This document shows positions 42,764-53,717 of a stretch of 64,000 bases of DNA, piece after piece. Position numbers and translations under genes: made by a program. The DNA comes from Lepidodermella squamata (Eukaryota; Gastrotricha): NCBI GenBank assembly GCA_047495785.1, contig JBLDXI010000009.1:4836001-4900000 (forward strand), read 5' to 3'. Position 1 is the stretch's first letter. The number at the start of each line of letters is the position of its first letter. The notes under the pieces are model-generated. The model saw only the letters and a list, made by a program, of their open reading frames with translations, did not search any database and had not been told where the DNA came from.

Positions 42764-43431
42764 GGCCTTGTCTGAATTTATGAGCTGAAAAAATGATATT
42801 GCACTTGTAAAACGGCTTTTTATAGCTTGAATCGAGCGCGGGCGAAATCCCGGTTGAGATTTCCGGCTTACAAGTGACCGGACCGGATATTTTTAGGCCG
42901 ATGAAGCTTGTTCTTTTCGTCGCATTAATCTAGGGCGGTTTAGTAGAAATTTATACATCGCAGCGGCCACTTATATCGCAAAACTTCCAGAATTTAGTGT
43001 AGGCAGGAAGCGTGGGCGCATTTATTACTGATTCTGCCCGCCGGCATCGCTTGTAATCGGTCATGCGCGACTGATTTGTCTCTACGTCTTGCTTACTGGC
43101 GGCCACCAGTGCTTGTCAAATTCTTAGTCCACAGTCTATCAGCGATAATAGTAGATTCGACCATCATCGAGAACAGATATAAATTCAACATTTTATTTTT
43201 CGGATAGGTGATGTATAAGAAAGAACAGGGAGTTTTCAGCTAGAAAAAAATGAGTCGGATACGGGAATAGATACAAGGTACGAAAATCTAAAAAATCCCC
43301 GAATGCCGAAAGATATGAAAGTAATGGCAGTCGGAAAGAGGTGAGAGGTCATATAAGACAACAATTTTGAGTTTCAGTAAAGGAATTTCTAGGAGTTTCT
43401 AGGTTCGAACTGAGCAGGAGTTAGGTCGATA
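42764..43431. other. Intergenic, no gene seen
   Basis: It lies between the outlying CFG gene and the 3' end of the lectin gene G2. A TATA-like TATAAA lies near 42820, in keeping with minus-strand transcription of the CFG gene. Confidence 0.45.
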
Positions 43432-44854
43432 TCAAATAGCATCGCCCGAACATACGAATCGGCCATCAGCTACTTCATTACAGCTAGCCGTCTGCCACCC
43501 TTCACCATGAGCCGTAACAGCGAATAAGGTGCATTGATTCACATCAGGCATTTCCGGCTCATTTGTCGCTGGCAACCACGCTTGATTCGCGCCACTCACC
43601 AGTGTGACATTCTCAAAAGCTGCGTCAAACCAGCCATGGTTTGTCGCGCCGATCCAAGCTTGCATTGATCCGCCATTTCCAGCCAGACGACGGCCAATGT
43701 CGTACAGCATAGTGTTGATAAGTTCTTGCCGGTCGTTGTTTTCGATTTTGGCGAGGCGACCTCCATAACGGGCGCAGAATTTGTCAGCGTCAAACCAAGT
43801 CATCTTCGGGTTCGTGTAGAGATGGTAGCAAGGTCCGTTTGAGGCACAGGCCACTCGTTCAACGGCTAGAGGAATCTTTTGGGTGCGATTTCGAGTGTTC
43901 TTCATAAAACCTGGAAATATCATGCCATTTTAGTGCTTAATTCTAAAAAAACTCAGATTTTGTGATTCGACGAGACCATGAAGAATTTGAATGGAAAATC
44001 ATTCACTCGGAAATACTTTAAAAATTCCCCAACAATTAGTTTCGGAAAATTCTGGATAGGAATTTAGAAAATTTAGAAAAATGCTTCAAATGCTTACCGA
44101 ATTTGCAAATGAAAGGTAGCGCCAAGTTGCAGCTGGTATCTACCCAATAATTTTCCGCAGCATCCAGAACAATAGCAGCACAATCGCCACCAAGAGCTGG
44201 CCTGCCAGGGGCCCAGTTGGAAAAAGAATCCTCCGCCAGGGCATAAGTATAACTGCTAAAGGGCCCGCCACAGCTTTCATTCTTAGTGCTACCGAAGCAC
44301 TGCAGGTTGCAATTATCATTCGCCGATGGCCAATCGAATTCGTTAGCGGAACAACGGCAAAATTGACCACCTTGGAGAGAAGCAAATAATTTTGTGTCTC
44401 CGGTTTGCGCCAAGCAGAAGGCTGAACATTTCGCAGCGTTCATATTCGAGGCCTGAAGGAAATGAACATTTTTGAAGTCTGATGATGCGTCGTAGCAGCC
44501 TTGACCTCGGAGTAGCGTTTCGTCGGAAATCCATCTCCAAGCGGATTGGCGAAATCTCGGGGAAATGGCGAGTTTTGCCCAGCTTTGCGATTTCATCTCC
44601 TTTGCGATGTAAGCTCTTTCGTTCGATGAGTAGAGACTTGCAAGCCGATGGCCTTTCCCAAATCGCTGGCAGTGAGCAATCGCTTGGTCATAATCGAAAG
44701 GGCCGTCGGCTTCCTTCCTCGGCATGGAAAGTTCTTGGAGTGAGTAGCACTTCCCATTATCTTCAAAAAGCTTCCAGTTCCGTGCGGATTGGGGGCATCT
44801 GAGGCTCTGAGTCGAAGAAATTAACGTCCCCGTAATAAAGAGGATTAATTGCAT
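43432..44854 (-). CDS. Secreted lectin G2: C-type lectin with nested WSC plus second lectin domain, no stalk
   Basis: Exons 44854-44098 and 43910-43432 (intron 187 bp) give 411 residues. A signal peptide (MQLILFITGTLISSTQS) leads to the first lectin fold (CPQSARNWKLFEDNGKCYSL, AWRWISDETLLRGQGC). The WSC-like part (CSAFC, CRCS, CNLQCFGSTKNESCGG) follows, then NWAPGRPALGGDC and LPFICKFG. The intron lies exactly where G3 has one. The second lectin domain runs from PCYHLYTNPKMTWFDADKFC to GRFVCSG. The protein stops there, without Thr-rich stalk, Cys module or membrane helix, so it should be soluble. It could be a released partner or decoy of the membrane forms; that is inference. Confidence 0.82.
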
Positions 44855-45572
44855 TTTTCTTATGAAGAAATGATATCAAACTGCGACGGAAGTCTCAGTT
44901 CCTTATGTATTGTTTGTCAGTCGCGATATTGCACTGGCTTGCAATGTATTTTGTGTTTGTATTAGGTGATTACTAATTCATGGTATTCCCCGCCGCATGA
45001 TAATATAGTTTAGAGGCCGATATCGAATTTTATCACCTGTCGCGTGAATATGTTGTGAGAGCGCAGTGACTAAAAACAGCAGATGAGTGCGGCAATCTCT
45101 GATGATATCCATACAAGCATTTAGAATTTAAAAGATGTTTATTACATTGTAATCGCTCAGCACATCATCATCGATGTTCTGCATGAGGTTGATACAACTT
45201 TCACTAGCAGTGCCAAATATATGAACTCATACGCCGGATTAGCGAAAAATAGCAACATAGGACTATACTCTGGTAATATACAACGCCGACCATCTCAACA
45301 ATGACACGTGTTAAAAAAACGATTCCGCGTCCCTCATCGACGTTAATTTTTATTGTTGACCGATAAACAGCAATCACAGGAATCATTTTTTTCAAGCGAT
45401 GGCTTCAGCAAGTCGCACATTTTTTCACGATAATATCAGTCTAATAGTAATCCATCAGTATTCTATATTATGGGATGGGCCAAGGAAGACGTGCGAAAAG
45501 TTTCAGCCCGGTGCTCAGTGTGTGGAACGGCGAATGATCTAAAATGGCTATCCCGTCCACCTATTGATAAAA

Positions 45573-45989
45573 ATACCGTACTGCCCGAAAAGCCAGTCAG
45601 CCTCGTATAAAAGCCGCCTCAAATATAAGACGGGGCTCTAGGCTCATTGCAACTAATAAAGGTCAGATTTGGGTCGGGTCGCCCACGCATGTATCATCAT
45701 TTCATGATTTATTGATTAATTTCGAAATAGTTTTAAGGAATTCGAATTCTACTACGTCATCACCATCATCGCCATCTCATCAGGATAAAAAACTGAGCCT
45801 TTGCCGATATAATTAGAGGCCAATTCATGGGGACTGGAAGTGTTGTATAGCGAAATGTGATGAGTTGAAGAGGGTTCGAAGTAATAAAGGTCAGGCCTCA
45901 AAGAAAGAGCAGTCTCAAATATAAGACTGGGTTTCGACTTGATTTGAAAAAAATGAAGGGCAGGGCCAACATTTCGGGCAGTACGGTAA
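45573..45989. repeat. Distant inverted repeat pair
   Basis: TACCGTACTGCCCGAA at 45574-45589 is the exact reverse complement of 45973-45988. The DNA between contains a direct repeat of CTCAAATATAAGAC (near 45622 and 45914). It may be a small nonautonomous element. Confidence 0.45.
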
Positions 45990-46756
45990 GCTGAGTTTCA
46001 TATAAGATGCGATAACTCTTTATATATGGCTCTCCAGTAGCACACACTTGGCTTTGAAATGAAGATCTGCGCAAGTAGTTTGATATCAAATTAAGACAAG
46101 CGAGAGGCAGGAAACGCATGGTTACTTCAGCTTCGATGATTAGCGGTAGCTACTAAAATCTGTAGTTGAATCCTGCCGTCCTGCTGTATCAATCAAGTAA
46201 TGGAAAGATGGAACGTAAAATAATTGAATATTTTGCTAAAATTCTCATTTTTTATTATGGGACTCATTCCTGGCAAATGGGTACAGGCCAGAGGCCAATA
46301 GCTTCAATTTCAGCAAATTAACTGAATAATTCGAGAAATACCTACATCAACTTCTTGAGATGTCTCGAGAAGAAAACAAAGAGACTTGACAACGAATGGC
46401 CTTAGGTCACCCTCTGCAAACAGCCACTGCGCACTATAGTGTCCTCCCATCTTGAATATAACGGGAAATCAATTTTTATAGGTTTTTTACTGTCCTTTGG
46501 TTTTTTTCTTTGTAGTTGGAATTTTTCTATTTTTGGCTCACAATTGTGTTCATCGAAACGGTCTCTCATTCAGTGTCTTAGAACTGCAGCAACGGACCGC
46601 TTCCATCAGAATGTCTTTAAGATTCAAGATTAGAAAAACTATCAGTGTCGGCGCTATGCTTGTGACTAATCGCGATGATTCCAACGGTCATTACCAATAG
46701 CAATTGGCATTGTTGCACCGATGCGTCATCAACGCGCTTTTTTGTCGCATCGCTGC

Positions 46757-46769
46757 ATCGCCCGGCAAC
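46757..46769 (+). promoter_or_regulatory. X-box-like site upstream of G3
   Basis: ATCGCCCGGCAAC fits RYYNYY-N1-RRNRAC, shares CCCGGCAAC with the G1 site, and lies about 170 bp before the G3 start. Confidence 0.35.
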
Positions 46770-46937
46770 GAGCGTACACCGCGCGCAGTTACTAGCACTA
46801 CCCAGCTTCCAATCGATCGACTGCCTACCAACGTCGCGTAAACAAACACATAGACGCAAGCGCTACAACAATAGCGGCTGGCAGCAGTAGTAGTTTTTTA
46901 TCACCGAACGAAATAACGATATTTTTTCTGCATAATA

Positions 46938-49509
46938 ATGCTGTCAATTTTGATTGTAACCGCAAGCCTTGTCCTCACCACAACTTTGGCTCAGCGTCCG
47001 TTTTGCCCTGAGACGGATCTCCTGAATCGAGGCGATGCTCAATGCTACGAATTCGCCGAAGACAAAACTGTCCAAACCTACGACGATGCTGTCTTGTTCT
47101 GCCAGAATAAAAACAAACAATTGGCTAATATTGAATCTCAAAGGCAGCTGAAATTCTTCGCAGACAAGATGCGGGAGAAACTCTGGTCACAAGTGTTTGT
47201 TGGACTGAAGTACTTGAAAACCGGTTGGAAATGGGTTGAGACTGATTTGCCGCTACGAAGCCAAGGTTGCCAGATGTCGACCTATTCCGAAGAATCTGGT
47301 TACCTCAGCACAATCGATCGTTCAATGACCGTTGAGAAATGCATAAATTACTGCTCTGGTAACGCTAATCTCTACGCAGCTGTTCAACAGGGCCATTTTT
47401 GCTACTGTTCAAACTACTTCATCTGGCCAACTTCGGCTTCGAACTGTACGATTCCTTGTTCTGGGTCTTCGGATCAGGTTTGCGGCGGAACCTTGGAGAG
47501 CAACACTTATTCAGCTGCTGATGGCTCGTATGACAATTGGATGAACAACAGGCCGACTGTTTATGGCAACTGTGCTGCGATAAGCGTTGATCGAGTCAAC
47601 AACATGTGGGTTGACTTGGGCTGCTCGGTCAACTTGCCATACATTTGCAAATTCGGTGAGTTCATTTCACAGTTTTAAGATACCCAACGATCAAAGAAGG
47701 ATCAGCGCTTGAGTAGTAATCATATCAGACATTTCAGCGTTAGATCAAAGCTAGATCAATATTAGCGCATTACCCATAGATTTGATCTTATTTTGATCAA
47801 ATGAAGCTCAAATTACATAGAATAATCTAGGTTTGAGCATTTTTCCTCTTGGTTTATTTGACCTGCGAATTTCGGACTTAAGAAAGGAAAAGAGCCCAAT
47901 TTCCTAACTTTTATTATCTGCTCACCCGTACTAATGTTTTCTGTTTTTCCAGGTGGTGAAACGATCAGTGTAGCTACAGATGATGCCGACGGTTTCCAAT
48001 GCGGTGACGGCATCTGCTATTATTTGTACTCAAGCAAACCTGCAAGTTGGGTCAACGCCCAGCGTTTCTGCATGGCAAAAGGTGGGAAACTTGCTACGGT
48101 CGATAAAGAGATCCGCCAAGAGATGGTTAACCGCCTCATTTTCTCGTCGAATCTCCGCGCTGAGAATCAAATTTGGATCGGAGCTGTCAACTACCAATGG
48201 TTCCTTGGCTCTGGATCTCAATTGGCTTTTGATGGTTGGATCTCTGCGAATGAGCCCGTTGCGCCTGAGACATATCCCTGCGCCGCAACTGCTGTGACCT
48301 ACGACGGCAAATTTGGTCTGAAAACTACAAAATGTGACGACTTGGTCGAAGGTGCGAACCGTTTCATCTGTGCCTCGCCTGCTGTTGGAGTTGACTTGCC
48401 CCCTGATATGACAACCACTCCTACTACGACGACCACGACCAGGCCAACGACTACCCGGACCACAACTACGACCTCGACTACAACAACCACTACAACAACT
48501 ACTACAACCACCACCCCAACTACAACTACAACAACACCTACAACAACACCTACAACAACTACAAGCACTTCTACAACGACTACTCCAGAGCCAACAACAA
48601 CGGAAGAGCCAACGACTACCACAGGTAAATTCCCTCTTCGTGACTAAAATATTAGATTAGTAATACGGCCTTTATCCAACGTTAAAGAACCCACGACGTC
48701 TACAACAACCACTTCAACCACCACATCAACAAGTACCACAACCCCCACCACAACAACTCCCACAACTACGACTAGCACTACTACCACAACAGGTGAATAT
48801 CCCGTGTTTTTGACCCCTCATCCCTATTTTTTACTTATTTCTACTTTGATCCCTCTATAATTTCGTTTTCCTCATTACAGAGCCTACGACAACAACTAGC
48901 ACCACGACAACCACAACTCGAGCACCAACTACCACAACTACAACAGTCAGGCCTACTACAACCACAGCGAAACCGACCACTACTGTCCGCATGTGTAATG
49001 CAACTTGCCGAAACGCTACAACTGGCAATTCGACAATTTACGAATGTTATGCCCGTTTCGCGACTTCAACTCAAGCTCCTGTAACCACCCGGGTGAATAA
49101 CTCATCAGGGACAACTAACATCGCACAAACAACGACAGCCAGGCCTACGACTGTTAAATCTAACGTGACTACTACAACTAAAATGTCGACGATCTACAGC
49201 GAGTGGTACGAATCGGAAGCGCCTTGTGGAGTTCTTTTGACTACGACTACCATTCAAAGTACAACAACAACAACTGATGCTGTGCAGGATCAAGGAGAAC
49301 CTCAAGCACTCTCCGCTACGAGCGAGACCCCGAAAAAATCTGCACTGCCTTGGTGGGCTATTCTTTTGATCGCCGTTGGTGGCGTGGTTGTGCTGGGCGT
49401 GATAGTTGGTGCGATAGTCTACGCCCTGAAAAAGCGGGCAATCGGTCAAGTGGATCCGAACAATATGCCAGAGACTGCTCGATCAATCGAAACTGCAAGA
49501 AAATCGTGA
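46938..49509 (+). CDS. Lectin-type membrane mucin G3: nested WSC lectin, second lectin domain, Thr stalk, membrane helix
   Basis: Four exons (46938-47655, 47953-48624, 48688-48792, 48881-49509) give 707 residues. The signal peptide (MLSILIVTASLVLTTTLA) is followed by the first lectin half (CPETDLLNRGDAQCYEF, GWKWVETDLPLRSQGC). The WSC part (CINYCSG, CYCS, CTIPCSGSSDQVCGG) comes next, then NWMNNRPTVYGNC and LPYICKFG. The second lectin domain spans about residues 245-380 (WIGAVNYQWF, NRFICAS). Three Thr-rich exons joined at G-to-AG boundaries that read Glu-Pro-Thr form the stalk. MCNATCRNAT is a membrane-proximal Cys module; LPWWAILLIAVGG (about 656-681) is the helix; the tail is 26 residues. 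Unlike G1 and G4 there is no intron after the helix. Confidence 0.87.
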
Positions 49510-50787
49510 AAGACTGACTTCGCTTAGAATTTTCAAATTTTACCCTCTAGTTTATTGATATTTCAACTCAAAAAATGAACATTCAAAAGCCTTGATTTGA
49601 GCTCCCGTTTGTGATTATTCTGTGTAAAGTCTTTCCCAAATTTGATGTAAATATGAGCCGGTTTGTTTTGGGAAAGAATAGGCCTCGATTACTCTCGCCT
49701 TTATTCTTGGCGATCAAATCACCCGTTAAACGTTTTGTTGGCAGCCAAACCCTCTCATCTTTCATCATTGGCTCTCGTTATTCGTTCAACGTTGTAAAGC
49801 TTGTAGATAATGTCTCAAAGCGTTAACCCTTTATGGATGTACATCTGTTACAAAAACCATGCAACCAATTTTTATACTGAAATTTTGATGAACACAAATT
49901 AAAACAAATGAAGAAATGTGTGGGAACCTTGCCAAATTTTCAAGCGGATTTCGACCATCGAATAGGATGGCTGTGTCTAACTTCGATTACATCGTAACGC
50001 GGAGCATGGAGCTTATCGATTATAAGTTGATGTAAAATTTAGTGCTTGAACTTGTTATTTTCTCTACCAATAAGCCTGTCAATCAAAGATCCCACCTTTC
50101 GACCCAAATATGGATATCGTCGCTCGTCGCAAGCAGACAAAAACAAAAACAACAAAATATGGAAATTGTTATACAAATGCACTAAAAGATCGGAATATTT
50201 TCTTTTATTTTGCAATTGCTCATCTCGCAGACCCATTTATCAGAAAAAATATATTGTATCATTTGTTTGAAAATTCACAATTTTAGTCATCTACACTCGC
50301 AAGCAGCAGCAACATTAAACCAATCGATTTTTCATAAATTCAGCAAAAATATATAGCATTAGAGTATTTTATACAATTTCAAATCTATTTACACAGATAA
50401 ATTGCACATAATTAAACAACGATTTTCCATCACAGATTGCAGGAGCATCACATTAGAAAATAGAATTATTATACGGATCTTAACAAAAGAAATCGATTTG
50501 TATACGAAGTGTAGGAAGTATCGCAAGCTAAATCCGATGCGTAAGACGAATCGATGGGCAGCCTCCCTTCCTATAATAATTTGCAAGGTGTTTATTGCAC
50601 GTGATGCAGTTAGACACTGCTCTAAAGTGGGTGACCATTAATCATTAATGAGAACTAAGTATTAAGCAAGAGGCGCAGTGCTAGACACGTAAACAAGATT
50701 CTTAATTGGTATCGCTTCTGAGGGCAGAAACCTAGGTACAAAAGGAGGAGCAAAAGAGCGAGCTGAAAAACGAAACAAAGAAAATCA
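49510..50787. other. 3' ends of G3 and G4, no gene seen
   Basis: Convergent tails of two lectin genes. Short open frames have no support. Confidence 0.5.
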
Positions 50788-53717
50788 CTAAACGTCTAAC
50801 AGGGTGTCTGGTTTTTCAGCTTCAACGGGAGGAGTAGGTGCCCGAGGCGTGTTCGATTTCGGCGTCGACGGTGCAGTCGGAGAGACGCGGCTAGCAGACC
50901 GGTTAGACATAGGCCGCGCTTTGTATTGCTTCTGGGTACCGGAGTTGCCGGTAGACTCACTCTTATGCTCACCGGATATTGGCATAACCATTGTCACTTC
51001 ACGCTGGGGATGGCCTTTCGGATTAGCCGTGCTCGGCCTAACCTGCGGCCTGTCTTTCCTGTAACAATTTTCAAAACATCTTGGATGAAAGCTGATTTAT
51101 CCAAAATTAACTCACTTGATGAGTAGGACAGCGACTCCAACAGCAACAATAATAACAATCATAGCAGCAAGGACAATAAGGAGGATACCCCACCATGGGA
51201 CTGAGGACATGGTCATCGAATTCGAATCTGAATTTCCGCCTTTCTGAGTATTCGCATATGGATTGTAAACATTAGGATCAATTTGGGCTTGTGGTGCAGT
51301 AACTTCTATCCTTGGCTGGACAGTCACTCCACTCAATAGTTCGCAATCTATCTCAAGGTCGTACTGAGAGCTGTAGACATACATTCCCATACTATTACGG
51401 CCGTCGTCGTTGCTCCTAGGGACAGGGCGGGATGATGGTTGCGTGCCCCAAGGATCGCGTTGCCAGCATTCGATATCAACCGTGAGGTTATTATTCCCCA
51501 ACCGGCCAATCCAAGTGATGTTTCGGCAAGTTGCTGGGCATAACGCAGCTGGAGGTTTCGTGATGATTGGCAGCCTCTTGGTAGTTATCTTCACCATCAA
51601 AGGTGTCGAAGTTTGACTTGACGATGTAGTTGTAGTGGGGGTGCTTGTACTTGTGCTAGTAGTCGTAGAGGTGGTGGTTGTTGAAGTGCTTGTAGTAGTT
51701 GGAGTAGTGGTTGAAGTCGACGTTGAAGTTGAAGTGCTCGGGGTGGTTGTTGTAGAAGTTGTTGACGTTGAGGTGGTTGTAGTAGGGCTCGTAGCCGCTT
51801 CCGTTCTAGTAGTTGTCGTAGGTTCAGTTGTGGTCGTAGTTGATGTCGTAGTAGTCGGCCGAGTTGTGGTGGTCGGCTCTGAAAGAGAAAAATACCCAAT
51901 GAAATTCAGTCAAGAAATCCTATTAAGCTTTAAGCGGTTTCATCACACGATTTAAGGGAAGCATTATAGGGTTAGAGCGTGAAGCATCGGGATTGAGGCG
52001 AGAGGGGGGTAGCAGGACGTTTCCAGGGGAGTGAAAGAACCTTCAGTAGTGGTGGTGGTAGTAGTAGAAGTGGTAGTTGTGGGCGTGGTAGTAGTAGTAG
52101 TAGTAGAAGTTGAAGTAGAAGTAGAAGTGCTAGTAGAAGTGCTAGTACTAGGGGTGGTAGTCGTACTTGTAGTAGTAGTAGGAGTTGAAGTGGTGGTAGT
52201 ACTGGTACTGGTACTGGTACTTGTACTTGTGCTGGTGGAGGTGGAGGTAGTCGTAGTACGCTCAGGGGTCGTAGTCGTTGTTTCTTCCTCCCAAACTGGG
52301 TAATCAATCGGAGGGGCTGTTTCAACCACTGCTTAGTTAAAATAGCATCAAATTAGGATCAAACCACCACGTGAAAAAATGTAAAAACACTCAAAATGAT
52401 CAGCTTACCCGGGACATCGGTAGCCACAACCGGTTTTTGAGTGGTCACGTCCACTAATGGTAGCGGGAACACTTCGGGCGGTCTTTCAGCCTTAATGTTA
52501 GGCCAGTAGTCGATCGTAGGGGCAATTGTTGAACTTGCACCTGGTGCCAAGCCAGAGCAAATGAAGCGATTGGTGACATCTGCCAAAGAATCGCATTTCT
52601 TTGACTTCCAACCGTAATTCCCATCTGAGTTCACAATCAAACCAACACAAGGATTCGCATCAGGTAGATTAGGTCCGTCAGACGATAGCCAGCCATTGAA
52701 TGTATTAACAGCCCCATCTGAGAAGTACCAGTCACGATTCGTAGCCCCAATCCAGGCTTGTTCGATATTTCCAGACGATGCGAATAGAAGAGCATTGATC
52801 GTATCCTGTCGGTCCAAGCTTTCAATCGAAGCTAATCGGCCGCCATTTCTTTTACAAAATCGATCCGCCTCCGGCCAGGTGAGTTGAGGAGTCGAATATA
52901 GGCTGAAGCAAGCATTCCGGCTGCAAGTCATAGTTTCAACCCCTTGGTCTGTCGCGTTGTTGATCAGCTCGAAGCGGCAGAAAAAGGGCAAGGCGAGATT
53001 ACAACTGGTATCAACCCAAAAGTTGTCGATCTTGTCAATTTGAATCGCGGCGCAACTTCCGCCAACTGTTGGCCGACCAGGTTTCCAGTTGTCGAAAACT
53101 TCCTCAGCCGTAGAGAAGATGTTGCTCGAAAATATATTTCCGCAGAGTTGCTCCTCAGAGCCAGAACACGGCATGGAGCAGTTGGAGTTGGGTTGCCGCC
53201 ACGTGTAGTTCTGAGAACAGTAGCATAGCGATCCAGCTTGGACTGCCGCGTACAAATTGCGAGATTTCGCACAGAAGTCGATGCATTTATCAATGGTCAT
53301 TGTGGCTAGGAACTTGCTTCTCATCCCCGACCGTTCGTCATAAGCATTTTCATTACAACCCTGGCCTCGAACTAGAGTGTGATCAGCGATCCACTTCCAG
53401 GCAGATTTTTTGTACCGCAACCCGATCAGAGCGTTGTTCCAAGATAGGATTGTCATAGTCCCAGCGAGAAATTGTTGCTCGTCAGAGGTTTTCGCCGTAG
53501 CCAGGTGTTTTCCGCGAGATGTACAGTAAGACTCGGCTTCGTCGTAAGTCAACTCAGGCATACCCTCCATAGGCTCGCCCCTGTCGATGAATTCATAGCA
53601 ATGAGTGCCAAATAACTGCTCGATGTTAGGATCAGCGCATTGCAAATCTTGACCGAGGGCTGTGGGTTGTAAGAAAATTGCGAGGAACCCAAGGAGTAAC
53701 CACCGTCCTGACCTCAT
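50788..53717 (-). CDS. Lectin-type membrane mucin G4: nested WSC lectin, second lectin domain, long Thr stalk
   Basis: Exons 53717-52409, 52328-52041, 51878-51116 and 51058-50788 give 876 residues. The start at 53717 gives a signal peptide (MRSGRWLLLGFLAIFLQPTA). First lectin half (GTHCYEF, AWKWIADHTLVRGQGC), WSC part (CIDFC, CYCS, CSMPCSGSEEQLCG), then NWKPGRPTVGGSC and LPFFCRF. The second lectin domain has WIGATNRDWYF and NRFICSG. The stalk is mostly Thr/Ser repeats over two exons. The 52041 donor (GTTCTT) is weak, but frame and the Glu-Pro-Thr junction agree. The Cys module LCPATCRNIT to LEIDC, the helix SVPWWGILLIVLAA and a 91-residue basic and Pro-rich tail follow. An intron falls right after the helix, as in G1. 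Confidence 0.85.

Larger units (their letters stand above)
44855..46937. other. Shared upstream region of G2 and G3
   Basis: The two lectin genes point away from each other across 2 kb, so they may share control sequence. It holds a 17-bp inverted repeat pair about 380 bp apart and an X-box-like site at 46757-46769. No open frame is supported. Confidence 0.45.
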
